From contig JAISPK010000016.1 of assembly GCA_031274985.1 (NCBI GenBank), positions 1 to 35,072 on the forward strand: a stretch of 35,072 bases of DNA. Direction: 5' to 3'. Positions within the stretch are counted from its first letter, which is position 1. Every line of letters begins with the position of its first letter. The notes beneath the pieces are model-generated. The model saw only the letters and a list, made by a program, of their open reading frames with translations, was not told the DNA's origin and did no database searches. Position numbers and translations under genes: made by a program. The stretch comes from Coriobacteriales bacterium (GTDB lineage Bacteria; Actinomycetota; Coriobacteriia; Coriobacteriales; UBA8131). This document shows, in pieces, positions 16,268-24,368 of the stretch.

Positions 16268-16946
16268 CGACGAAGCGAGCATCCGAAGGCTCGTAGCCAG
16301 CATGATTACCGATGCAGGCTATGAATTTTCCTATGCAGAAGATGGCATCAAGGCGCTTTCTGTCGCAGAAAAGAGCAAGCCGGATCTCATCATCCTGGAT
16401 GTGATGATGCCCCAAATGGACGGATTTACCACGTGCCGCAAGTTGCGCGAAAAAGGCATCACTGCGCCCATCATCTTTCTCTCGGCAAAAGGTGACATCG
16501 TTGACAAGGGCATAGGTTTTGAGGCCGGCGGCGATGACTATCTGGTAAAACCTTTTGACCCCAGAGAGTTGCTCATGCACATTGAGGCGCATCTCCGGCG
16601 GGCTCAGATGGCACCGCACACCAAGGGGGAGCAGGCTGCTGTGCTGCGTATTGGCAGATTTATGCTGGACAGCGGCCGGTTTCGCGCTGCTAAAGACAAC
16701 CAGCAGCTTATGCTCACCGTCAAAGAATTCAGGATTCTCTATACCCTTGCCAGCAACTATGGCATGGTAATCTCAAGAGAACAGCTTGTCGAGGCCGTAT
16801 GGGGGAGAGAATTTGTTGGCGAGACCTCGAGCATCACCGTTTTTATCAAGAAACTGAGAGAAAAGATAGAGGACGACCCGTCGGAGCCTCAGTTCATTCA
16901 AACGGTCTGGGGTCTTGGCTATCGGTTTGAGCCGGGTGCACCGTGA
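16248..16946 (+). CDS. OmpR/PhoB-family response regulator paired with the heme sensor kinase
   Basis: The 232-residue protein has a receiver domain with LLVDDE, phosphoacceptor Asp51 (LIILDVMMP) and YLVKPFD, then a winged-helix domain (about 125-230; LTVKEFRILYTL, SREQLVEAVWG, ITVFIKKLREKI). Its ATG lies 20 bases inside the kinase gene with GAGGG six bases upstream, so the two are co-expressed and should be partners. It is the best candidate for the activator of the divergent nos operon, through the phased repeats at 14362-14456; this is inferred from position only. Confidence 0.95.
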   Translation: MKILLVDDEASIRRLVASMITDAGYEFSYAEDGIKALSVAEKSKPDLIILDVMMPQMDGFTTCRKLREKGITAPIIFLSAKGDIVDKGIGFEAGGDDYLVKPFDPRELLMHIEAHLRRAQMAPHTKGEQAAVLRIGRFMLDSGRFRAAKDNQQLMLTVKEFRILYTLASNYGMVISREQLVEAVWGREFVGETSSITVFIKKLREKIEDDPSEPQFIQTVWGLGYRFEPGAP

Positions 16947-16990
16947 GTCAAACAAGGGGGGCCGCACAGGGGAGGAGGCCGGTATCCTTG

Positions 16991-18289
16991 TCAGCCCAGA
17001 TAATTATCTCTTTGCCACGTGCCGCTTAAGACCTCACCTGAGGCGTAGGTAAAAGTGCCCTGGCCGGAGCGGTAACCGCCCAGGAAGTTGCCGGTGTAAC
17101 TCCCGTAGTAGTTTCCTGCAATATCCCTATAGGTCTGTGTGCCAAAGCCGGTTCTGGCGCCGTTGAGCCAGGCGCCCGTATACGATGACCCGTTGGTAAA
17201 GTAAATAGTTCCCTGGCCTTGCTGTATACCGTCGACCCAATCGCCGGTATACGACCAGCCTGCTGCGCTGATGTAGCTGCCTGAGCCGTTCTCGAGGTTG
17301 TTGTTCCATCCGCCGCTGTAGACCGAGCCGTCCTGGTAACGGTAGGTTCCCTGACCACTGCGCTGCCCGGCGCTCCATTCTCCTTCGTAGACCCAGCCCA
17401 GCGCACTGGTGAGCGTGCCCCATCCCTCTTCTTTTCCTTTGGCCCACTGGCCCGTATACACCGACCCGTCTGAATAGGTAAGGGTGCCCGTACCACTTCT
17501 GCTGCCTTTTTCAAAGGAGCCTTCGTACGTCCAGCCCTCCGTAGAAACAAAGACGCCGGTTCCATGGATCTCGTCATTAAAAAACTCGCCCGTGTAAACC
17601 GAGCCGTCTTTGTAGGTCAACACGCCGCTGCCCTGGCGGATACCTCTCTGCCAGTCTCCGATATAGGCCGGGAGAGCGCTCGACCCCGGCGTAAAGGTTC
17701 CCCGGCCGTCGGGCATATCATTTTTGAATGCACCCGTATAAACCGAGCCGTCCCTATAGGCAAGGGTCCCCTGACCCTGCCTGACTCCTCCGACAAAATT
17801 ACCTTCGTAGACCCAGCCCTCTTTGCTGGTCAACACGCCAAAGCCGTCCCAAAGTCCGTTTTTCCAGCTTCCTTTGTAGACGGAGCCTCCCTGATAATAA
17901 AAGGATCCCTGCCCCTGCATCTCGTCTTCAGCCCATTGGCCTTCGTATCTTTCGCCGTTGGGCAAGGTATAGGTTCCTCGTCCTTCTCGCTTGCCTTCGG
18001 AAAAGGTGCCTTGATAAATCGGTCCTTCGGCATAACGCAGGATACCCTGGCCGTCATAGAGACCGTCTTTGTAGTTACCAAAGTAGAGATCGCTCGCAAA
18101 GAATTGAAAATAGGTAAAAATGCAAAGGAACACGAGGGAGACCGCTGCCACTGCCGTGCAGTATATTTGGGCTTTTTTGCGAGTTTTTAGAGGGGCTCTT
18201 TCAAGGAGAGAGCCTTTTCTGATGAGAACTACACCCGTTATTGCGATGCAGAGCACTATTATTCCGAGGGCCACAATAAAAGTAGCCAA
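16991..18289 (-). CDS. MORN-repeat membrane protein
   Basis: About 15 MORN repeats of 23 residues (YxGxWxxGxxxGxGxxxxxxG) fill most of the protein, after two N-terminal membrane segments (first directly at the start, second about 40-62). I prefer TTG 18289 as start because GGGAGGA is seven bases upstream and translation then begins at the first membrane segment; an ATG 18 codons upstream has no ribosome site. MORN repeats bind phospholipids or proteins in eukaryotes; bacterial roles are poorly defined. Repeats alternate between ends of type GSV and GWV, giving a 46-residue super-repeat. It stands alone, convergent with the response regulator gene. Confidence 0.85.
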   Translation of the reverse strand: MATFIVALGIIVLCIAITGVVLIRKGSLLERAPLKTRKKAQIYCTAVAAVSLVFLCIFTYFQFFASDLYFGNYKDGLYDGQGILRYAEGPIYQGTFSEGKREGRGTYTLPNGERYEGQWAEDEMQGQGSFYYQGGSVYKGSWKNGLWDGFGVLTSKEGWVYEGNFVGGVRQGQGTLAYRDGSVYTGAFKNDMPDGRGTFTPGSSALPAYIGDWQRGIRQGSGVLTYKDGSVYTGEFFNDEIHGTGVFVSTEGWTYEGSFEKGSRSGTGTLTYSDGSVYTGQWAKGKEEGWGTLTSALGWVYEGEWSAGQRSGQGTYRYQDGSVYSGGWNNNLENGSGSYISAAGWSYTGDWVDGIQQGQGTIYFTNGSSYTGAWLNGARTGFGTQTYRDIAGNYYGSYTGNFLGGYRSGQGTFTYASGEVLSGTWQRDNYLG

Positions 18290-18490
18290 GACAGATCCTC
18301 CCGTCTGTTTCGTGTCCCCCAGAAACAGGCACCAATCTACCATAAGTGCACTTTTTGGACGCTTCCCTAAGCATCCTTTGTGCTATTCCTGCGTGAACTA
18401 TATCATAATAATGCGATTTGTGCTATTTCCTCGAGGACAATGTCCTCAAGGACGATGGTTGTTTTTAACTGAATATAGTTCAGAAAAAAG

Positions 18491-18567
<77 letters not shown>

Positions 18568-18667
18568 ACAGTTGCTGCCTCTCCCCCTCCCCCGTGCGTT
18601 TGACCGCATTATGGACAGCTGTGCAATCCTACCACAAAGACGTGCGCTGTAAAAGTAGGAGTTGCGC

Positions 18668-20467
18668 TCAGGAATCTCCGAGGAAGGCGCCCGACTGTCT
18701 GGACCAGAGCCTCGCGTACTCCCCTCCCGCCTCTATGAGCTGGGCATGGGTGCCGTCTTCAACGATGCGTCCTTCGCTCAAAACGATGATGCGATCCAGC
18801 GAAGCGACCGTTGAAAGACGGTGCGCCACCACGATGGAGGTGCGGCCTTTCATGAGGTTGGCCATGGCGTCCTGAATGAGTTTTTCGCTCTCGGAGTCCA
18901 GGGCCGAGGTTGCCTCGTCCAACACAAGAAGGGGGAGGTCGGCCAGAATGGCGCGGGCTACGGCAACGCGCTGGCGCTGGCCGCCGCTGAGCTTGACACC
19001 GCGCTCGCCGGTAATCGTATCAAAGCCTTTTGGCAGCACTTCGATGAACTCCAGGGCGTTTGCCTTTTCTGCGGCAGCGCGGATTTCTTCTTCGCTTGCG
19101 TCGGGGCGGCCATACGCGATGTTCTCGCGCACCGTGCGATGAAAGAGCAGCGGTTCTTGCGGCACGTAGGCTATTTGTGAGCGCAGGCTTACCTGCTTGA
19201 CGCCGGCAATGTCCTGACCGTCAATGCAAATAGAGCCTTTTTGCAGGTTGGAGAGGCGGAGCAGGAGCGTGGTGAGCGTTGTTTTGCCCGAGCCGCTCCT
19301 CCCCACGAGACCTACCCTCTGGCCAGCAGGGATATGCAGCGTAAAACCGGAGAACACCTTGGTAGTGAGCCCGTCTTCTTCCCGGTAGGCAAACTCCACG
19401 TCATTGAAGTCGATGGCCCCGGTACTCACCTTGAGCTCTGCTGCTCCCTCGATATCACTCACCAGCCTCGGCTCGTCGAGAATCGCGGTCATAGCAGCGG
19501 CCTCCCCAAAACCCCGGTAGATATTGGCAAAGGTCATGTTGAGGCGGTTGAACTGCATGCAGAGCGAATACGTATAGGTAAACGCCATAACCAGCGTACC
19601 CGCCGTGATGCCAAACCACACGCTGCCGCCGGTGATAAAGATGACCATGCAGGTCATGATGCACACGATGATAAAACTGGTGACCCCGCCGCGGAAGGTC
19701 GCTGAGCGCATGCGGCGCGAGCCCGCGGCAAATACCTCGTTGTTGACCTCGTCAAAGGTCTGGCGCTCAAAGGCCTCGCGCCCAAAGGTCTTAACCGCCA
19801 AAATGTTGGTGATGGAGTCCGAGAGCTCGCCCGAAAGGGCGTTTTGCGCCGCAGCCGTGGCAGCATTGAGCGGCAGGATCCTCTTGAAGAGCATCCAGGC
19901 CGCAATGGTATAGATGACGAGCAGCACGGCAAGCGTCAGCACATAGAGCGGCAAAGGCGCGGCGAGTATCACCAGCGTAAAGAGAGCGGTAAGGCCAATG
20001 GGAATCACCGCATAGATTAGGCTCTCTGACAAAATGGTATAACCCGTGATGAACTTTTGTGTCTGTGATACCAACGATCCACCAAAGCGGGCAGCATGAA
20101 AGGTCATGGATTGGTTTGAGAGGGTGTCAAACGTGCTGGTTGCCAGGTCATAGTTTGCAAGAACCTCCAGCTTCCACACGCTGTAGTCCTGAATCTTTGA
20201 ACAGGCCTGTCCCAGCAGGTTTATGCCTATCAGGGCTATGATGTAGGGGGCATAGGCCTGCAGGACGTTTTCTTCGAGCCAGGGCGGCTCGGCGGCAAGC
20301 TTGTCAACGATCAGCCCCATGACAAAGGGATTACCAAAGGTCAAAAAGCCCACAAAGCCCAGCGTAGAGAGCAGCCCGAGGGTGAAGAACCCCCGGTGGC
20401 GGCGGGTGACCACCCAGTAATAATGCAGCGTTCGTCTCGTAATTGACGGTGTTTTTGTCTGACTCAT
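18668..20467 (-). CDS. ABC exporter, fused membrane and ATPase domains
   Basis: The 599-residue half-transporter has a six-segment ABC-type I exporter membrane domain (about 25-320) and a nucleotide-binding domain with Walker A GRSGSGKTT (389-397), signature LSGGQRQR (493-500), Walker B LLVLDEATSALD (513-524) and the H-loop in VVAHRLSTV. It resembles MsbA/LmrA-type lipid or multidrug exporters; the substrate cannot be told. No second half-transporter gene is adjacent, so it probably works as a homodimer. Confidence 0.95.
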   Translation of the reverse strand: MSQTKTPSITRRTLHYYWVVTRRHRGFFTLGLLSTLGFVGFLTFGNPFVMGLIVDKLAAEPPWLEENVLQAYAPYIIALIGINLLGQACSKIQDYSVWKLEVLANYDLATSTFDTLSNQSMTFHAARFGGSLVSQTQKFITGYTILSESLIYAVIPIGLTALFTLVILAAPLPLYVLTLAVLLVIYTIAAWMLFKRILPLNAATAAAQNALSGELSDSITNILAVKTFGREAFERQTFDEVNNEVFAAGSRRMRSATFRGGVTSFIIVCIMTCMVIFITGGSVWFGITAGTLVMAFTYTYSLCMQFNRLNMTFANIYRGFGEAAAMTAILDEPRLVSDIEGAAELKVSTGAIDFNDVEFAYREEDGLTTKVFSGFTLHIPAGQRVGLVGRSGSGKTTLTTLLLRLSNLQKGSICIDGQDIAGVKQVSLRSQIAYVPQEPLLFHRTVRENIAYGRPDASEEEIRAAAEKANALEFIEVLPKGFDTITGERGVKLSGGQRQRVAVARAILADLPLLVLDEATSALDSESEKLIQDAMANLMKGRTSIVVAHRLSTVASLDRIIVLSEGRIVEDGTHAQLIEAGGEYARLWSRQSGAFLGDS

Positions 20468-20520
20468 GCGCCGGCCCTTCTCTTAGTGCTTTTTCTCGCG
20501 TCTCTCGTTGCGCTCTTACC

Positions 20521-20581
20521 CAGGAGTATCATCACGCTGCTTCTCAGGAGTATCATCGCACTGCTTCTCAGGAGTTTTGTC
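20521..20581. repeat. 24-bp tandem repeat
   Basis: CAGGAGTATCATC followed by a variable 11-base tail is repeated at 20521-20544 and 20545-20568, with a partial third copy from 20569 (CAGGAGTTTTGTC). It lies between the divergent ABC exporter and coiled-coil protein genes, upstream of the latter's promoter. Confidence 0.8.
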
Positions 20582-20615
20582 ACCATGGCAACATTTTAAT
20601 ACTCAAATACCCCTA

Positions 20616-20624
20616 TGGTATAAT
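20616..20624 (+). promoter_or_regulatory. Extended -10 promoter for the coiled-coil protein gene
   Basis: TGGTATAAT is a perfect extended -10 element (TG at 20616-20617, TATAAT at 20619-20624). Transcription would start near 20631, 39 bases before the ATG at 20670. Confidence 0.55.
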
Positions 20625-20669
20625 TGAACGTCTCATTTGCAATAAAAACGTTCACAGAGACAGGTTTTG

Positions 20670-21722
20670 ATGCGGCTTTTTCCCAAGATACTCTCCCTTG
20701 CCCTGGTGGCTTGCTTAGTGCTGTTTGCTTTGCCGGGGCCGAGCGTCTGGGCGCAGGAAGAGGTCACGGCGGACACCCCCTGGCCCAACATGGATGAGCT
20801 CCAAAAACAGGTGGACGATGCTGCTCTGGAATACGAAAACGCCACAAAGCAGGTTACCGAGCTCAAGGGGCAGATTGACGAGCTTAATACTCGCATCTCA
20901 GAGGTGCAGCGCCAGCTGCCCAAAGCGCGCGAGCTCTCCGATAATGCTGCGCGGCAGTATTATCGCACGTTCTCAACGTCAAACCCGTTTTTAGAAATGA
21001 TATTCGGCGCTACCTCGTTGGCTGACTTCTTTGCTACCATCGAGTATTCAACGCGTCTCAATCAGCGTTATATCGATGACATCAATGCGCTCAAAACGCT
21101 CAATACCAAGCTTGAGCAGATGCGCGCTGAGCTGGAAGAAAAGAAGGTGGCCGTAGAAAAGGAGCAGCTGCGCGCAGAGGAGGCCTTGCTCGATGCGCGG
21201 CGTGCGCAGAATATCGCCGAAGATACCGCGCGCAAGATTGCCGAGGCTACGGCGGCGGCAACGGCCGCAGCAGCGGCGGCGGCGGAGGCCGAGCAGCATA
21301 CTCCTGAGCCGGCGTTGCCCCCGAGCAATCCCGAACCGGGGCTCCCTGAGGCTCCCACCGAAAAACAGGCCTTTGTGAACCTCTGGACACCGCGCATTGA
21401 CGCCTATCTGGCCGGCTCACCGCTGGCAGGCTATGGATACGCCTTTGCCAACGCTGCCTATGACTATAATGTGGATCCCCGCTGGAGCCCGGCTATCGCC
21501 CACCTCGAAAGCGGCAAGGGTCAGTACTGCTTTTTGCCCCACAACGCCTGGGGCTGGGGCTCGGTGTCCTGGCCGGACTGGGAAACCGCCATCTATTCAC
21601 ATGTTCGCGGACTGTCGATTGGTTATGGCTACACCATCTCCGTGGCCGCAGCACAAAAGTACTGCCCGCCAAACTGGGAATACTGGTACGACTTTGTCTC
21701 TAATCAGATGACGAGAATCTAG
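20670..21722 (+). CDS. Secreted coiled-coil protein with lysozyme-like C-terminal domain
   Basis: The 350-residue protein has a signal peptide (about 1-28, ending VWAQE), a long coiled coil (about 40-200) of the CwlO/PcsB type, an Ala-rich run and a Pro-rich linker (about 190-235), then a C-terminal domain with YNVDPRWSPAIAHLESGKGQ and a Trp-rich GWGSVSWPDW. The Glu in HLESGKG and the general layout recall the lysozyme-like/glucosaminidase fold, so a peptidoglycan hydrolase is plausible, though catalysis is unproven. The start codon is ATG 20670 (a TTG just before it could also be used). Confidence 0.85.
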   Translation: MRLFPKILSLALVACLVLFALPGPSVWAQEEVTADTPWPNMDELQKQVDDAALEYENATKQVTELKGQIDELNTRISEVQRQLPKARELSDNAARQYYRTFSTSNPFLEMIFGATSLADFFATIEYSTRLNQRYIDDINALKTLNTKLEQMRAELEEKKVAVEKEQLRAEEALLDARRAQNIAEDTARKIAEATAAATAAAAAAAEAEQHTPEPALPPSNPEPGLPEAPTEKQAFVNLWTPRIDAYLAGSPLAGYGYAFANAAYDYNVDPRWSPAIAHLESGKGQYCFLPHNAWGWGSVSWPDWETAIYSHVRGLSIGYGYTISVAAAQKYCPPNWEYWYDFVSNQMTRI

Positions 21723-21732
21723 CGCTGGAGTC

Positions 21733-22446
21733 TTAGAGCCCCAGAGCCTTCTTAAGTCCGGCGACCCTTCGCCTGGATACCGGCACTTTTTCTTCTTCGC
21801 CCGCGAGCGTCAACTGCAAGGTGCCGCCACTCACCGGGGATACCTCTTCGACGCAATCGAGGTTTACCAGATAGCGGCGATGTACCCTGAAGAAATTGTA
21901 CGGCTCCAGCTTGGTCTCCAGCTGCGCCAGCGAAACGGTAGAAAGATAGCGGTCGTTGCTGGTATGGAGATACGAGTAATCATCCTTTGCCATGATATAG
22001 CGAATCTTATCGGTGGACACCAGGAGCTTTTTGCCGCCCTTTTCAACGGGTATACGCTCCATCTGTACACCTTTTGAGTTTGAGGAGAGGTGTTTTTTGA
22101 CCTTGCTCAGGGCTTTTTGGAGTCGCTCGGTGGCAACCGGTTTTAAGAGATAGTCGATAGCGTTGACGTCAAAGGCTTTGACGGCATGCTCGCTGTGGGC
22201 CGTTACAAAGATCACAGCAGGTGGATACTTAAGGTGTCCCAGTGCTTCTGCAAGCTGCAAGCCGGTAGCGCCGGGCATTTGGATATCCAAAAACATCAGG
22301 TCGCCACCATGCTCTTTGAGGCGTTCGATGGCTTCTCTGATGTTGCTGGCTTCAGCAACCACCTCGACCTGTCCGGTTTCTTCTAAAAGGTAATGCAATT
22401 CGCTTCTGGCAGGAGCTTCATCGTCAACTATTATCGCTCTGATCAT
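21733..22446 (-). CDS. LytTR-family response regulator
   Basis: The 237-residue protein has a receiver domain with IIVDDE and phosphoacceptor Asp54 (LMFLDIQMPG), then a LytTR DNA-binding domain (about 135-235; YIMAKDDYSYLHTSNDRY, FFRVHRRYLVNLDCVEEV). LytTR regulators control cell-wall, virulence or nutrient genes. The gene overlaps the upstream sensor gene by 23 bases and so is its partner. The coiled-coil cell-wall protein gene converges on it and may be unrelated. Confidence 0.94.
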   Translation of the reverse strand: MIRAIIVDDEAPARSELHYLLEETGQVEVVAEASNIREAIERLKEHGGDLMFLDIQMPGATGLQLAEALGHLKYPPAVIFVTAHSEHAVKAFDVNAIDYLLKPVATERLQKALSKVKKHLSSNSKGVQMERIPVEKGGKKLLVSTDKIRYIMAKDDYSYLHTSNDRYLSTVSLAQLETKLEPYNFFRVHRRYLVNLDCVEEVSPVSGGTLQLTLAGEEEKVPVSRRRVAGLKKALGL

Positions 22447-23731
22447 CCGTGACCACCTTACTTAGATTCCTTGATCCCAGGTTCAGGATTATTCTCGTTC
22501 CCACATTGACCTTAGATTGTACCTCAAGCCCCGCGTTAATGCCAAAGAAGCCCACTAAACGCTCCGCAACATTCTTGAGTGCTACGCCGGCGTGCTCGCT
22601 ATTATCTTTGTTGAGGGCCAGTTTTTGCATGGCTTCAGGCATGCCGACGCCGTTGTCCTCCACAATGATGACCACCTGCCCGTTTACGATACTTCCCCTG
22701 ATGTTGATGCGCAGAGGCTCGTGCCCGCGCCGTCCGTGCGCCACGGCGTTTTCTACCAGCGGCTGGATGATAAAGGCCGGTGCCTCGATGGCCAGCAGTT
22801 CCTCGTCCACATCTACCTTGCAGATGATTGAATCGGCGCCAAAACGGGCCTTCTCAAACCCCAGATAGCGCAGCGTCTGGGTTATTTCCCAGTCGAGCGT
22901 GGCTTCTTCCATCGAGCCCTCGAGGGTCTGGCGATAAAACGTGGCAAACTCCCTGAGGAGAATGCGGGCATGGCTGGGATCGGTGCGAATCAGCGCGGCT
23001 ATCGTATTGATGGTGTTATAGAGAAAATGCGGGTTTATCTGAGCCTGCAGCGCCTTGAGGTTCATCTTTGCAGCCAGGTCTCGCTGGTATTCCAACTCAG
23101 CCAAGCGCAACTGCATATCCAGCAGGCCTCCGAGCCCCTCGGCCATGGCAAGCTGATTGGCATCGATTTGCTGGGGCGACCGATAGTAAAACTTAAGAAC
23201 ACCCACCGGGCCGTCATGTTGCATAAGCGGTACACAGATTGCCGCGTGCATGGTCTCAAGCGTATGAGCCGGGCCTATTTCTTCGTATGAGCGAGCAATC
23301 TGAACCTTGCCCTCCTCAAGGGCCCGATAGGTGGCGGCAGTGCGGATGGGTGAGCCAATGAGGTGCGAGCTCATCTCGCGTCCAAAGTAGCCGAGGATCT
23401 TCTCCCGGTCGGTAATGGACACCGCGCTGGCGTCGGTAGCGGGAATAAGCAGCTTGCAGACTTCCTGAGCACTCTCTTCGTTCAGGCCCTTTTGCATATG
23501 GGGCAGGGTCTGCGCCGCCAGCTTGAGTGTGCGCTCGCTTTGACGGGCGCGGAGACGATCGGGGCTGATGTTTACTTTGATCAAAAGCAGGAGCAGGCAG
23601 AACACAGCCAGAACACACAGGGCTGCAATGATGAAGTCAAGGCTGGAAAGCAGCGCAAAAACGGTGACTACCAGCAACATTGCAGTGACACCGATAATGA
23701 GCACTTCTACCAGCGAAAGAGTTCTTTTCAT
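22424..23731 (-). CDS. LytS-type sensor histidine kinase with GAF domain
   Basis: The 435-residue protein has two closely spaced membrane segments (about 8-30 and 32-52), a GAF-like domain (about 75-210), and the His_kinase domain with His235 in ALQAQINPHFLYNTINT. An HATPase domain follows (VENAVAHGRRG, VEDNGVGMP). It lacks the multi-segment 5TMR membrane domain typical of LytS, so the signal is probably cytoplasmic and read by the GAF domain. The start codon coincides with the predicted transcription start (TGATAGAAT at 23738-23746), so the message may be leaderless. Confidence 0.92.
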   Translation of the reverse strand: MKRTLSLVEVLIIGVTAMLLVVTVFALLSSLDFIIAALCVLAVFCLLLLLIKVNISPDRLRARQSERTLKLAAQTLPHMQKGLNEESAQEVCKLLIPATDASAVSITDREKILGYFGREMSSHLIGSPIRTAATYRALEEGKVQIARSYEEIGPAHTLETMHAAICVPLMQHDGPVGVLKFYYRSPQQIDANQLAMAEGLGGLLDMQLRLAELEYQRDLAAKMNLKALQAQINPHFLYNTINTIAALIRTDPSHARILLREFATFYRQTLEGSMEEATLDWEITQTLRYLGFEKARFGADSIICKVDVDEELLAIEAPAFIIQPLVENAVAHGRRGHEPLRINIRGSIVNGQVVIIVEDNGVGMPEAMQKLALNKDNSEHAGVALKNVAERLVGFFGINAGLEVQSKVNVGTRIILNLGSRNLSKVVTDDQSDNS

Positions 23732-23737
23732 TCCTTC

Positions 23738-23746
23738 ATTCTATCA
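23738..23746 (-). promoter_or_regulatory. Extended -10 promoter of the LytS-type gene, leaderless position
   Basis: On the minus strand TGATAGAAT is an extended -10. Counting the usual 6-7 bases from the hexamer puts +1 on the A of the ATG at 23731. There is no spaced ribosome site. Confidence 0.45.
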
Positions 23747-23797
23747 TGTTCACCTTGAGGGTTAACCACTGCTCGCTTATTACCTGCGCCTCGCTTC

Positions 23798-23806
23798 TGA
23801 TAAACT
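23798..23806 (+). promoter_or_regulatory. Candidate extended -10 promoter of the QueT-type gene, leaderless position
   Basis: TGATAAACT (4 of 6 in the hexamer) lies so that transcription would start at about 23813-23814, the first base of the ATG. No ribosome site precedes this gene. Confidence 0.35.
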
Positions 23807-23813
23807 GTTGTGC

Positions 23814-24368
23814 ATGCGAACCACGAACATTGCCCAGGCCGGAGTTATCGCTGCTCTCTATGCGGCGCTGACCCTTTTGACCCTTACGTTCTTAGGCGGC
23901 CTTGCCTTTGGCCCCGTGCAATTGAGAATCTCTGAAGCGGTCTGCATTCTGGCTCTGTTCACCCGCAACGCTATTCCGGGACTGACCATCGGCTGCATAC
24001 TGGCAAACCTCATTGGCATCGCGCTCACCGGAAGCGGCGCGCTGGGGCTGTTGGACGTTGTGGGCGGTTCGGCCGCTACCTTTCTGGGAGCCTGGTGGTG
24101 CTGGCGCATGCGCGCCCGCGTTGGCCTGGCCCTGCTGGGCCCCGTCGTGGCAAACGCTCTGATTATCGCGGCCTATCTGCCGCTGCTCCTGGCAGCAATC
24201 GGTCTGTACACCATCCCCTTTACCGATATCTCGCTCACCGGGAGCTACCCCCTCATGTATCTGTTTGGGGTAGCGTCAATAGGTATTGGTGAAGCCGCCG
24301 TTGTTTACGGCCTGGGGCTTCCGCTCTATGCAGGCCTCAAACGAACGGCTCTGTTCGCTGTTCCTTAG
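23814..24368 (+). CDS. QueT-family membrane transporter
   Basis: The 184-residue integral membrane protein has about five or six membrane segments and resembles the QueT family of ECF-type substrate-binding subunits: NIAQAGVIAALYAALTLLT at the start, then FGPVQLRISEAVCILALF. QueT proteins are thought to bring in queuosine precursors using shared ECF energy-coupling subunits encoded elsewhere. No preQ1 riboswitch is visible upstream. ATG 23814 is preferred to the TTG at 23808. The 3' end overlaps the convergent acyl-CoA synthetase gene by four bases. Confidence 0.85.
   Translation: MRTTNIAQAGVIAALYAALTLLTLTFLGGLAFGPVQLRISEAVCILALFTRNAIPGLTIGCILANLIGIALTGSGALGLLDVVGGSAATFLGAWWCWRMRARVGLALLGPVVANALIIAAYLPLLLAAIGLYTIPFTDISLTGSYPLMYLFGVASIGIGEAAVVYGLGLPLYAGLKRTALFAVP

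Noticed and set aside
23750..23813. preQ1 riboswitch before the QueT-type gene
   Set aside because: The interval is short, lacks the compact hairpin and A-rich tail of preQ1 motifs, and the promoter appears to start at the ATG.
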